Assembly: GCF_003362805.1 (NCBI RefSeq)
Contig: NZ_QNQT01000001.1
Location: forward strand, 682,001-746,000
Direction of reading: 5' to 3'
DNA from: Neobacillus piezotolerans
GTDB lineage: Bacteria; Bacillota; Bacilli; Bacillales; Cytobacillaceae
DNA: 64,000 nt
The translations under genes and the position numbers were made by a program. Of this stretch, positions 18,953 to 27,804 are shown one piece after another (position 1 is the first letter of the stretch; the number at the start of each line of letters is the position of its first letter). The notes below the pieces were generated by a model. It was not told where the DNA came from, did no database searches, and saw only the letters and a list, made by a program, of their open reading frames with translations.

Positions 18953-21307
18953 ATGGCCAAGAAAAAACGCAGGCAAACCCGAAGCAGGGATAGCCAATTG
19001 AAAACAACTCTAAAATTTGAACTGGCCGGCCTGGTCATGCTGGCCCTGTCCATTATTTCAATGGCGGAGCTTGGGGCTGTGGGAAATGGAGTATCCCTGT
19101 TTTTCCGTTTTTGGCTTGGGGAATGGGGGATGGCCGGGCTTATCGGGATGTTCATGTTAAGCATCATCATGATGTGGAAACGTGAAATGCCTTTTCTTTT
19201 TCCGTCAAGGCTTATGGGGGCGTATCTGATTTTGGCCGCATTGCTGATTCTGAGCCATATCACGCTGTTCGGGTCCCTGGCAAAGAGTGGACAGCTTGAG
19301 AATCCGAGTGTGATAGCCAACACCTGGACGTTTTTTTGGGACGAAGTAAAGGGTGATCCGTCTTCCCCTGATCTTGGCGGGGGAATGGTCGGCGCTGTGC
19401 TGTACGCAATGTTCCACTACCTGTTTGCCACAACAGGAACAAAAATCATTGCTGGGCTGCTGATTGCAAGCGGAGTGATCCTCCTGACTGGAAAAACGTT
19501 CGGGGAAGCGCTCGGTAAAATTTTCTCGATAATTGGTTCAGGCTATCGGAACCAGCTTGAGGCATTTAAAGCCGATTTGTCCGAATGGAAGAAAAAAAGG
19601 CAAAAGCAGAAAGATCAGCAAAAGCGGGACAAGCGTGAAAAAGAGAAAAAGGCAGCGGAAAAACCAGTGGCGGCACCAACCGAATTAATCGATGGCGCCA
19701 CGGTTGCCATAGAGGAAGAACCGCCTGTGCCGGAGCCTATCATTTCAAGTTTTATCGACAAAGCCTATGGAAACGGAGCGAAACAGGAACGCCATAAAAA
19801 GCACCAGCCCGATTCCGGAGAAAAGGAGATGGAGGAAGAGGAAATCGCTCCCCCAATCACCTTTGTGGAACTGGAAAACACATCTTATGAGCTGCCGCCG
19901 CTTTCGCTGCTAAAACTTCCAAGAAAAGCGGACCAAAGCGGGGAATACGAACTCATTCACGCCAATGCCGCGAAGCTTGAGCGCACCTTCCACAGCTTCG
20001 GGGTAAAAGCGAGGGTAACGCAGGTGCACCTTGGCCCAGCCGTTACCAAATACGAGGTCCATCCGGATGTGGGCGTCAAGGTAAGCAAAATTGTCAGCCT
20101 GAATGATGACCTTGCCCTAGCGCTTGCCGCCAAGGATATCCGGATTGAAGCGCCAATTCCGGGAAAGTCGGCGATTGGAATCGAGGTCCCGAATTCCGAG
20201 GTAGCGATGGTTTCCTTAAGGGAAGTGCTTGAAGCGACCCAGAACGACCGCCCGGAATCAAAACTTCTGATCGGGCTTGGGCGGGATATTACCGGCGAGG
20301 CGGTCCTTGCGGAGTTGAACAAGATGCCGCACCTTCTTGTCGCCGGGGCAACGGGAAGCGGGAAAAGTGTGTGCATCAACGGAATCATTACGAGCATTTT
20401 GATGAGGGCGAAGCCGCATGAAGTGAAGATGATGATGATCGATCCGAAAATGGTCGAGCTGAATGTGTACAATGGTGTTCCCCATTTGCTCGCTCCAGTT
20501 GTAACTGATCCGAAAAAAGCTTCCCAGGCGCTGAAAAAAGTCGTCAATGAAATGGAAAGGCGTTATGAGCTCTTTTCATTTACAGGGACACGCAATATTG
20601 AAGGCTATAATGAACATGTCAGAAGGCATAATGCGGAAGAAGATGATAAGCAGCCGCTGCTCCCATATATCGTTGTCATTGTCGACGAGTTAGCCGACTT
20701 GATGATGGTTGCGTCCTCGGATGTTGAGGATTCCATAACAAGGCTTGCGCAAATGGCCAGGGCGGCGGGCATCCACCTCATCATCGCCACCCAGCGCCCG
20801 TCCGTGGATGTCATTACGGGTGTGATCAAGGCGAATATTCCATCGAGGATCGCTTTCGCTGTATCGTCGCAGACAGATTCACGCACAATCCTTGATATGG
20901 GCGGCGCCGAAAAGCTGCTCGGTCGGGGAGACATGCTTTTCCTGCCTGTCGGCGCTTCAAAGCCAATCAGGGTCCAGGGGGCATTTTTATCAGACGAGGA
21001 AGTCGAAGATACAGTTGAGTTTGTCATTTCCCAGCAAAAAGCGCAGTACCAGGAAGAAATGATCCCTGATGACGTGCAGGAAGTCGAGGGTGAAGTGGAC
21101 GATGAACTTTATGAGGAAGCGGTCGACCTGATTACCGAGATGCAGACAGCATCTGTGTCGATGCTGCAGCGAAGGTTCAGGATTGGCTATACAAGGGCAG
21201 CAAGGCTGATTGACGAAATGGAGGCGCGGGGCGTTGTCGGCCCGTACGAGGGCAGCAAGCCGAGGGCGGTGCTCGTTTCAAAGCAGCCGGAAGAAGCAGG
21301 CCATTAA
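18953..21307 (+). CDS. spoIIIE: DNA translocase SpoIIIE (FtsK family)
   Basis: SpoIIIE (784 aa) pumps chromosomal DNA across the division septum into the forespore. The N-terminal ~170 residues contain four hydrophobic segments. A charged linker rich in Lys, Glu and Gln follows (about 200-340), then the RecA-like motor with Walker A GATGSGKS (about 464-471) and Walker [15 protein letters not shown]-terminal gamma winged helix ([18 protein letters not shown]) reads polar DNA sequences. ATG 18953 ([12 protein letters not shown]) has AAAGGTGA upstream; the longer frame from 18902 has no such site. Confidence 0.96.
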   Translation: MAKKKRRQTRSRDSQLKTTLKFELAGLVMLALSIISMAELGAVGNGVSLFFRFWLGEWGMAGLIGMFMLSIIMMWKREMPFLFPSRLMGAYLILAALLILSHITLFGSLAKSGQLENPSVIANTWTFFWDEVKGDPSSPDLGGGMVGAVLYAMFHYLFATTGTKIIAGLLIASGVILLTGKTFGEALGKIFSIIGSGYRNQLEAFKADLSEWKKKRQKQKDQQKRDKREKEKKAAEKPVAAPTELIDGATVAIEEEPPVPEPIISSFIDKAYGNGAKQERHKKHQPDSGEKEMEEEEIAPPITFVELENTSYELPPLSLLKLPRKADQSGEYELIHANAAKLERTFHSFGVKARVTQVHLGPAVTKYEVHPDVGVKVSKIVSLNDDLALALAAKDIRIEAPIPGKSAIGIEVPNSEVAMVSLREVLEATQNDRPESKLLIGLGRDITGEAVLAELNKMPHLLVAGATGSGKSVCINGIITSILMRAKPHEVKMMMIDPKMVELNVYNGVPHLLAPVVTDPKKASQALKKVVNEMERRYELFSFTGTRNIEGYNEHVRRHNAEEDDKQPLLPYIVVIVDELADLMMVASSDVEDSITRLAQMARAAGIHLIIATQRPSVDVITGVIKANIPSRIAFAVSSQTDSRTILDMGGAEKLLGRGDMLFLPVGASKPIRVQGAFLSDEEVEDTVEFVISQQKAQYQEEMIPDDVQEVEGEVDDELYEEAVDLITEMQTASVSMLQRRFRIGYTRAARLIDEMEARGVVGPYEGSKPRAVLVSKQPEEAGH

Positions 21308-21321
21308 GAGAAGATGATGAA

Positions 21322-21349
21322 GGAAGCCGGGATTCCGGCTTCTTTTTTT
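21322..21349 (+). terminator. Intrinsic terminator after spoIIIE
   Basis: GGAAGCCGG pairs with CCGGCTTC, followed by seven T. The head fragment of a dispersed repeat begins directly at the T-tract. Confidence 0.9.
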
Positions 21350-21405
21350 GTCTAGGAAAATATAAAAATGGAACCTTGATGAAAACGGAAACAATATGCA
21401 TCCTA
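21349..21405 (+). repeat. Head fragment of the dispersed element seen in full at 27481
   Basis: The stretch TGTCTAGGAAAATATAAA, then TGGAACCTTG, then AAACAATAT matches, with a few mismatches, the first ~55 bases of the element at 27481. Both copies start in or just after a terminator T-tract. The structured GC-rich body is absent here. The remaining gap to 21740 holds no gene I can support beyond a possible 19-codon frame. Confidence 0.6.
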
Positions 21406-21740
21406 TTGCGGCAACTTGTTTCCAAGGCCAACCAGGACAGGAATAAACAACCTGTTTAAGCGCCATGCTGGATGGTTATTTTTTATGAATATGACATACT
21501 ATATCATCATGCACGTGAAGGGTGAATTGGAAAAGAAGAGGTGATCCTAAACTGAAATTCATTTTTTCGCAGGGTCCTTGCATTTTGGGTGAACCACAAG
21601 GCTAGTAACAAAGGAACATACCAAATGTCAACAAAAAATTGCTGATTTCGACGATTTTTGTTTTCCAAAAAAATGATACTATCCTATTTATTTATGCTTT
21701 GAAAAGTGTTATAGTATTGTCGATTAGTAGGAATGATTAA

Positions 21741-21758
21741 ACATCAGAGGTCTGATGT
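21741..21758 (+). promoter_or_regulatory. Perfect inverted repeat before ymfC, likely GntR operator
   Basis: ACATCAGA-GG-TCTGATGT is an 18-bp palindrome 22 bp before the ymfC start. The AT-rich stretch before it (TATAGT at 21710) could carry the promoter. GntR/HutC regulators bind such dyads, so autoregulation and control of the adjacent importer are likely. Confidence 0.55.
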
Positions 21759-21780
21759 CTCAGGAGCCTGGAGGATGCAC

Positions 21781-22506
21781 ATGTCTATTAAGTCGGATAA
21801 CCGTCATTTGTATTTGCAGGTGATCGATCGGTTGAAGCAAAATATAGAAGACGGCGTTTATAAAGAAAGAGAAAAGCTGCCTTCTGAATTCGATCTTGCG
21901 AAACAACTGGGGGTAAGCAGGGCGACTCTTCGGGAGGCGTTGCGCATACTCGAAGAAGAAAACGTTATCATTCGCCGGCATGGCGTCGGGACGTTCGTTA
22001 ACGCAAAGCCGCTGTTTACATCCGGGATCGAGCAGCTCAGCAGTGTGACGAGCATGATCTTGCAGGCTGGCATGAGGCCGGGCACCATTTTTCTGAGTTC
22101 ATCAACACAAATGCCGGCAGAGGAGGACATTCGCCGGTTCTCGTTGGAACTGGATGAAGCAATCGTCGTGACCGAGAGGGTAAGGACCGCAAATGGCGAA
22201 CCGGTTGTCTATTGCATAGACAAGGTACCTGTACGCATACTGCCCGAGGCGTTCTCCCACCAGGAAGAATCCCTTCTTTCCATTTTGGAAAACCAGGCAG
22301 GACGAAGAATTACATATGCGGTAGCCCAGATTGAACCGCTCGGCTATCACGATAAAATTTCGCCCATCCTCGAATGCGATCCGGAAACAGCTTTATTGGT
22401 GCTGAAGCAAATGCACTTCGATGAAGACGACGAACCAATCCTTTACTCGGTAAACTATTTCAAAGCGGATAAGTTCAGCTTCAAGGTCCTTAGGAAGAGG
22501 GTATAG
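21781..22506 (+). CDS. ymfC: GntR/HutC family transcriptional regulator YmfC
   Basis: YmfC (241 aa) has an N-terminal winged helix (about 8-75: [37 protein letters not shown]) and a C-terminal UTRA effector domain (about 95-238), the HutC class of GntR regulators. ATG 21781 is preceded by GGAGG at 21770-21774; in-frame upstream starts are not. An 18-bp dyad directly upstream is a candidate operator. The gene is followed within 75 bp by the bmp-nupOPQ genes, so a nucleoside or related metabolite is the likely effector; this is inferred from position. Confidence 0.9.
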   Translation: MSIKSDNRHLYLQVIDRLKQNIEDGVYKEREKLPSEFDLAKQLGVSRATLREALRILEEENVIIRRHGVGTFVNAKPLFTSGIEQLSSVTSMILQAGMRPGTIFLSSSTQMPAEEDIRRFSLELDEAIVVTERVRTANGEPVVYCIDKVPVRILPEAFSHQEESLLSILENQAGRRITYAVAQIEPLGYHDKISPILECDPETALLVLKQMHFDEDDEPILYSVNYFKADKFSFKVLRKRV

Positions 22507-22578
22507 CCTTGTTGGACAATCCCGCCGCGAAAAAACATTGCTACTAAATCAAACAACAATTTTTAGGGGGACAATGCC

Positions 22579-23688
22579 TTGAAAAAGCGCAAATTCGGTT
22601 TGTTCATGTCGCTGCTTTTGTCTGCGGGAATGCTTTTGTCAGCTTGTGGCGGTAAAGAAGATGCTTCCACTAATAATGGTGGAGGCGACAAAAAGAAGAA
22701 TGACCTTAAAGTAGGTATGGTTACTGACGCGGGTACAATCGATGATAAATCGTTCAACCAAGGTACTTGGGAAGGCATTTTGAAAGCCAAGGACGAGCTT
22801 GGCGTGCAGACCAAATACCTGAAGCCATCCGGTACAACTGAAGCTGATTACCTGAAAGAAATCGGCAACCTTTACGATGCAGGCTACAAATTCATCGTAA
22901 CACCTGGTTTTAAGTTCGAAACAGCTGTATTCAAGGCACAGGACAACTATAAGGATGCAAAATTTGTCATTATCGACGGAAATCCTCACAGCGGCGATTT
23001 TAATCCAGTCGTGAAGGAAAATACCGTTTCTATTTTCTTTGCAGAACACCAAGCAGGTTTCTTGGCAGGGGTAGCTACTGCCCTTGAACTGAAAGAAGGC
23101 GAAGCAGGTTTCATCGGCGGAATGGAAATCCCTCCAGTCCAAAAGTTTAACTGGGGCTTCCAGCAAGGTATTAAATACGCCAATGAAAACATGGGAACCA
23201 AGATTGGCATGAAGAAGGAAAACTTCATTTACCAAGGCTCTTTTGACAACGTTGCCGCAGGTGGCCAAATTGCAGCTTCTATGTTCGACCGCGGAGTTAA
23301 TGTCATTCACGCAGCTGCAGGCGGAGTTGGCGTTGGAGCTATCAAGGAAGCAGTAAACCGTGTTAAAGCAGGCGAAAATGTATGGATCGTCGGAGTTGAT
23401 GTAGACCAGTACGAAGACGGTAAATATGATGGGGACAAGTCAGTTATCCTTACTTCTGCCGTGAAGAATATTGACCAATCGGCATTTGACATGATTAAGG
23501 ACGAACTTGACGGCAAATTCCAGGGCGGCAAGACCCTCATGTTTGATGCTAAAAATGATGGCGTCGGCATTACTGCTGAAAACCCTAACTTGAGCGATGA
23601 TACATCCAGCAAGGTTAAAGAGGTTTACGAAAAAGTTAAGAGCGGAGAAATCGAAGTAAAGAGTGAACAAGGCGATCTCTTCAAGTAA
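22579..23688 (+). CDS. nupN: BMP family nucleoside-binding lipoprotein
   Basis: This 369-residue solute-binding lipoprotein delivers nucleosides to the ABC permeases encoded downstream. The signal peptide ends in a lipobox with the modified cysteine at C23 (LLSAC), followed by a Gly/Asn-rich linker. The Bmp (Med/PnrA-like) domain shows GMVTDAGTIDDKSFNQGTW, VIHAAAGGVGVGAI and VIGV-type strands. The start is TTG 22579 behind AGGGGG (22565-22570); a nearby ATG is out of frame. The symbol follows B. subtilis NupN (YufN) by family and operon structure, and the substrate is inferred. Confidence 0.85.
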   Translation: MKKRKFGLFMSLLLSAGMLLSACGGKEDASTNNGGGDKKKNDLKVGMVTDAGTIDDKSFNQGTWEGILKAKDELGVQTKYLKPSGTTEADYLKEIGNLYDAGYKFIVTPGFKFETAVFKAQDNYKDAKFVIIDGNPHSGDFNPVVKENTVSIFFAEHQAGFLAGVATALELKEGEAGFIGGMEIPPVQKFNWGFQQGIKYANENMGTKIGMKKENFIYQGSFDNVAAGGQIAASMFDRGVNVIHAAAGGVGVGAIKEAVNRVKAGENVWIVGVDVDQYEDGKYDGDKSVILTSAVKNIDQSAFDMIKDELDGKFQGGKTLMFDAKNDGVGITAENPNLSDDTSSKVKEVYEKVKSGEIEVKSEQGDLFK

Positions 23689-23706
23689 TAAAAGTGTATA
23701 CAAAAT

Positions 23707-23732
23707 GAGACGGTTCTTTTCCCGTCTCTTTT
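23707..23732 (+). terminator. Stem-loop between nupN and nupO
   Basis: GAGACGG with CCGTCTC and a T-rich tail. In binding-protein operons such structures usually allow partial read-through and keep the lipoprotein in excess. Confidence 0.7.
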
Positions 23733-23858
23733 GTATATTGGACTTGAAATATAGGACTCTTGCAAACTACCAGGCCCGGGGAAGGTTTCTTTTATCCCAA
23801 ATATGGGTTTTTCCTTTTAACATTAAGGAAACAGTAAATGGCAAAGGTGAGTGTAACG

Positions 23859-25382
23859 ATGAGCTATGTAGTTGAAATGCTGAATATCCGGAAGGAATTC
23901 CCGGGTATTGTTGCCAACGATAATATCTCCCTGTCTTTAAAAACGGGAGAAATACACGCTCTCCTCGGTGAAAATGGCGCGGGAAAATCGACCTTGATGG
24001 GAGTCCTGTTCGGGATGTACCAGCCGGAAAAGGGAGTAATTAAAGTTCGAGGCGAAGAAGTTCGCATCACAAATCCAAACGTCGCGACGAGGCTGGGGAT
24101 CGGGATGGTGCATCAGCATTTTAAGCTGGTGGACAATTTTACAGTCACCGAAAATATCATTCTCGGAAGCGAGCCGATAAAAGGATTGGTCATTGATATT
24201 GACAGTGCGGCTAAAAGGATTGAAGAATTATCAAAATCATACGGCCTTAATGTGGACCCACATGCGAAAATTGAAGACATCTCTGTCGGTATGCAGCAAA
24301 GGGTCGAAATTCTGAAAATGCTCTACAGGGAAGCGGAAGTCCTGATTTTTGATGAACCGACAGCGGTATTGACTCCGAGTGAAATCGATGAACTTATGAA
24401 AATTATGCGCAATCTGATTAATGAAGGCAAATCAATCATTATCATTACCCATAAACTTAAAGAAATTAAAGCCGTGGCGGACCGATGCACGGTAATTAGA
24501 AGAGGGAAATCGATTGGTACTGTGGATGTGGCCGAGACTAGCACAGAACAACTCGCGGAAATGATGGTCGGGCGCCATGTTTCATTCAAAGTGGATAAGA
24601 AAGAAAGTACGCCAGGCGATGTCGTATTGAAAATAGATTCTCTTTCCGTAAAAAATAACAGAAAAGTCCTTGCGCTGAAAGACTTCTCTCTTGAAGTACG
24701 CGCCGGAGAAATCGTCGGGATAGCCGGGGTTGACGGGAACGGCCAAACCGAGCTTGTTGAGGCCATTACAGGGCTCAGGAAAGCGGATTCAGGATCAGTC
24801 AAATTAAATGGCGAGGAAATCATTGCCCTTCCCATTAGGGATAGAATTGAAAAAGGAATCGGGCATATTCCGGAAGACAGGCAGAAACGAGGCCTTGTGC
24901 TTGACTACACCCTCGAATCCAATATGGTTTTGGAAGTTTATAATAAGAAGCCTTTTGCAAAATACGGTTTATTGAATGAACAGGAAATGAAAAAATATGC
25001 GAATAATATCCTTGAAAATTTCGACGTCCGCTCCGGAAAAGGAGGCGCATCGATAACCCGCACACTATCAGGCGGAAATCAACAAAAAGCGATTATAGGC
25101 AGGGAAATCGAACTGAATCCGAAGCTATTGATTGCGGTACAGCCGACAAGGGGGCTGGACGTCGGTTCAATTGAATATATCCATAAACGGCTTATTGAGC
25201 ATCGGGATAAGGGGAATGCCGTTTTACTCGTTTCCCTCGAGCTTGATGAAGTCCTCCAGCTTTCAGACCGGATAGCTGCCATAAACAATGGAGAGTTAAT
25301 CGGCGTCGTGAATGCGTCCGAAACGAATGAAAACGAAGTAGGACTCATGATGGCTGGTGTAAACAAGGAGAGAAACGTATGA
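23859..25382 (+). CDS. nupO: Nucleoside ABC transporter, duplicated ATP-binding protein
   Basis: NupO (507 aa) carries two ABC domains, as in sugar/nucleoside CUT2-like importers. Domain 1 has Walker A GENGAGKST (about 38-46) and signature ISVGMQQRVEIL. Domain 2 has a degenerate Walker A (GVDGNGQTE), an LSGGNQQK signature and QPTRGLDVGS. I chose ATG 23859 because AAAGGTGA (23843-23850) lies eight bases upstream; ATG 23838 is upstream of that site. The stop overlaps nupP (ATGA). Confidence 0.92.
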   Translation: MSYVVEMLNIRKEFPGIVANDNISLSLKTGEIHALLGENGAGKSTLMGVLFGMYQPEKGVIKVRGEEVRITNPNVATRLGIGMVHQHFKLVDNFTVTENIILGSEPIKGLVIDIDSAAKRIEELSKSYGLNVDPHAKIEDISVGMQQRVEILKMLYREAEVLIFDEPTAVLTPSEIDELMKIMRNLINEGKSIIIITHKLKEIKAVADRCTVIRRGKSIGTVDVAETSTEQLAEMMVGRHVSFKVDKKESTPGDVVLKIDSLSVKNNRKVLALKDFSLEVRAGEIVGIAGVDGNGQTELVEAITGLRKADSGSVKLNGEEIIALPIRDRIEKGIGHIPEDRQKRGLVLDYTLESNMVLEVYNKKPFAKYGLLNEQEMKKYANNILENFDVRSGKGGASITRTLSGGNQQKAIIGREIELNPKLLIAVQPTRGLDVGSIEYIHKRLIEHRDKGNAVLLVSLELDEVLQLSDRIAAINNGELIGVVNASETNENEVGLMMAGVNKERNV

Positions 25383-26458
25383 GAAATGCCATTGTATCTT
25401 TAATCGCGATAATCCTCGGCCTCATTGCTGGCGGGATTTTGATGCTCTTTATCGGTAGCAACCCTCTTGAGGGATATATGTACTTGTTACAGGGAGCATT
25501 TATGACCACCAAGCGCATCGGTGACACGCTTGCCACCGCCACGCCGCTTATTTTTACAGGTCTTTCAGTAGCGTTTGCATTCAGGACTGGCCTTTTCAAT
25601 ATCGGTGCTTCGGGCCAAATGCTGATTGGCGGCCTATGCGCGTCCGCGGTTGGCCTGACCTATGATTTTTCTCGGCCGGTCCTTCTGCTTGCAATGATCG
25701 CGGCTGGCATCCTGGGCGGCGCATTGTGGGCGTTTCTTCCCGGATTGCTGAAAGCGAAATTCAACGTCCACGAAGTCGTCGCGACAATCATGATGAACTG
25801 GATAGCTTATTGGACCGTATATTATGTGGTTCCAGGCTATTTTAAAGGCGAATTCCTTGAAACCGAATCGAAGAAGTTACCGGAAAAAGCTACTTTGAAA
25901 GTCCAGTTTTTGACGGATATGTTCGATGGCTCCTATATCAACCTTGGAATATTCCTTGGCATTATCAGTGTCGTCATTATCGCTTTCATTATTAACAAAA
26001 CAACGCTTGGGTTTGAGTTAAAAGCGGTTGGATTTAACCGGCATGCGGCGGAATACGCGGGAATGCGGGTAAACAGGAATATTATCCTTTCGATGGTTAT
26101 CTCGGGAGCGCTTGCTGGGCTTGGCGGGGTCGCGATGTATACAGGCAATGCCTCAAGCATCCAAATTGGAATCCTGCCATTCCAGGGCTACGACGGAATC
26201 GCGGTTGCGCTGCTTGGGAACAATACTCCGTTTGGCGTGTTTTTCGCAGCCATCCTGTTTGGGATTCTTTATTCCGGTACAGGATTTATGAATGCGATGA
26301 CAGAAATCCCTCCTGAACTGGCGAACACAATCATTGCGATTATCATTTATTTCGCGGCCACGAGCGTCCTAATCCACCGCCTTGTCAATAAATTCTGGAA
26401 GCGCGGTTCCGAAGGCAATGTGAATGATGTGCCGGCGGCAAAGAAGGGGGAAGCATAA
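25379..26458 (+). CDS. nupP: Nucleoside ABC transporter permease NupP
   Basis: NupP (359 aa) is a BPD_transp_2 type permease with about nine hydrophobic helices and the cytoplasmic coupling region FELKAVGFNRHAAEYAGM. It starts in the stop codon of nupO (ATGA) and is followed after one base by nupQ, so the permease pair is translated as a unit. It forms the membrane channel with NupQ. Confidence 0.92.
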   Translation: MRNAIVSLIAIILGLIAGGILMLFIGSNPLEGYMYLLQGAFMTTKRIGDTLATATPLIFTGLSVAFAFRTGLFNIGASGQMLIGGLCASAVGLTYDFSRPVLLLAMIAAGILGGALWAFLPGLLKAKFNVHEVVATIMMNWIAYWTVYYVVPGYFKGEFLETESKKLPEKATLKVQFLTDMFDGSYINLGIFLGIISVVIIAFIINKTTLGFELKAVGFNRHAAEYAGMRVNRNIILSMVISGALAGLGGVAMYTGNASSIQIGILPFQGYDGIAVALLGNNTPFGVFFAAILFGILYSGTGFMNAMTEIPPELANTIIAIIIYFAATSVLIHRLVNKFWKRGSEGNVNDVPAAKKGEA

Positions 26459-26459
26459 T

Positions 26460-27410
26460 ATGTGGACCATCATAGAGCAAATATTTCCTTATGCGATTGC
26501 TTTTACAATTCCTCTTCTGATTACTGCATTGGGCGGCCTTTTTAGTGAAAGAAGCGGTGTTGTCAACATTGGGTTGGAGGGCTTGATGGTTATCGGCGCA
26601 TTTTCGAGCGCGCTTACAGTCCACTACCTAAACGATAAGTGGGCCAGTCATACGATGGTTCTTTGGGCGGGCCTTTTCGCCGCGATAGTCGCAGGCATCC
26701 TGTTCGCTGCCCTGCACGCCTTTGCGAGCATCAATTTAAGCGCGAACCAAATCATCAGCGGTACTGCTATCAACTTGATTGCCACAGCGCTGACAATTTT
26801 CCTTGCGAGGAACATGACTGGAAGCGGCAATATCAGGGTGAGCGGCTTTTCTCCGAAAACAATTCACGGAGTCGCGGACATTCCTGTCATAGGTCCTTTA
26901 TTTTTTACTAAAACGTATCCTACGACATGGTTCATCCTAATTATTCTTTTTGCCAGTACCTTTATTTTGTATAAAATGAAATTTGGTCTCCGTTTGCGGT
27001 CTTGCGGCGAATTCCCACAGGCTGCAGAGGCTGCGGGCATCAATGTCCGGAGAATCAGATATGCCGGCGTGCTGATATCCGGGGCTTTCGCCGGATTGGG
27101 CGGTGCAATTATCATTCTTACGTATGCCGGCGAATTCACGGGTACGGTATCCGGGCTTGGGTTCCTTGCCCTTGCTTCCTTGATATTTGGGCAATGGAGG
27201 CCACTCGGCATATTAGCCGCGACCTTCTTCTTTGGATTCGCGAGCACGATTGCCAACGTTTCGCAGGTTATACCGGAATTGTCCGTCATTCCACCAATCC
27301 TTCTGAAGATTTTCCCATACGTCGTTACGTTGATTGCCCTGGTTGTATTCTCGAAATCATCCCAGGCGCCAAAAGCGGTCGGCGAACCATTCGACTCGGC
27401 GAAACGGTAA
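26460..27410 (+). CDS. nupQ: Nucleoside ABC transporter permease NupQ
   Basis: NupQ (316 aa) is the second permease subunit. It is a polytopic membrane protein with the coupling motif LRLRSCGEFPQAAEAAGIN, equivalent to that in NupP. ATG 26460 is preceded by AAGGGGGAA within the end of nupP. The gene ends the operon at a strong terminator (27454). Confidence 0.92.
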   Translation: MWTIIEQIFPYAIAFTIPLLITALGGLFSERSGVVNIGLEGLMVIGAFSSALTVHYLNDKWASHTMVLWAGLFAAIVAGILFAALHAFASINLSANQIISGTAINLIATALTIFLARNMTGSGNIRVSGFSPKTIHGVADIPVIGPLFFTKTYPTTWFILIILFASTFILYKMKFGLRLRSCGEFPQAAEAAGINVRRIRYAGVLISGAFAGLGGAIIILTYAGEFTGTVSGLGFLALASLIFGQWRPLGILAATFFFGFASTIANVSQVIPELSVIPPILLKIFPYVVTLIALVVFSKSSQAPKAVGEPFDSAKR

Positions 27411-27453
27411 TCTTTTCGCGGAAAAGCATCAAGTGCAAAATTGGTTTCACAAG

Positions 27454-27480
27454 CCTCCTGGCCATCCAGGAGGTTTTTTT
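27454..27480 (+). terminator. Intrinsic terminator after nupQ
   Basis: CCTCCTGG/CCAGGAGG with a CCAT loop and seven T. A dispersed structured repeat starts at the T-tract. Confidence 0.92.
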
Positions 27481-27665
27481 ATTGTCTAGGAAATTATAAA
27501 TTGGAACCTTGTGGATAACTCGAAACAATATATTGTAATCCAGCTCCAGCGCCTAGCCCCTCGAGGTCATAAGCCGGTTCCCTCCGGAGGGCAGGCCCGT
27601 CCTGTGGGCCCCGTCTTATGCAGGTCGGGGCTGACCAAGGCGCTTTCGCATTTTGTTCATACTGG
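27481..27665 (+). repeat. Dispersed structured Bacillaceae repeat element
   Basis: This non-coding element starts TTGTCTAGGAAATTATAAA and contains CAGCTCCAGCGCCTAGCCCC, a phrase I recognise from dispersed repeats of Bacillaceae genomes. It folds well on paper. AGCGCCT (27548-27554) pairs with AGGCGCT (27638-27644), and AGCCCC (27555-27560) with GGGGCT (27627-27632). CATAAG (27568-27573) pairs with CTTATG (27615-27620). Inside lie the palindrome CCCTCCGGAGGG and a GGCCC/GGGCC hairpin. No reading frame is conserved. It is more GC-rich than its surroundings. Confidence 0.65.
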
Positions 27666-27804
27666 GCAAACAAAAGCTGTATAAGTTGTAAAAACGAGTC
27701 CTGACAAATTATAGTTAGAATAGAATGTAAATGGCATGGGGAAAATAATATGGCAGAAATATGGATATTATTGCCTATTGCTCTTACCAAAGGAGGCCGC
27801 GAAC

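Noticed and set aside
21379-21393. Catabolite-response element ATGAAAACGGAAACA
   Set aside because: It fits the degenerate cre pattern but lies inside the repeat head, far from any promoter, and is not preserved in the second copy; most likely chance.
21486-21545. 19-codon frame starting ATGAATATGACATAC
   Set aside because: No ribosome-binding site and no visible conservation; too little to support.
27481-27665. Insertion sequence
   Set aside because: No transposase frame, no terminal inverted repeats with target duplication; the symmetry found is internal stem pairing.
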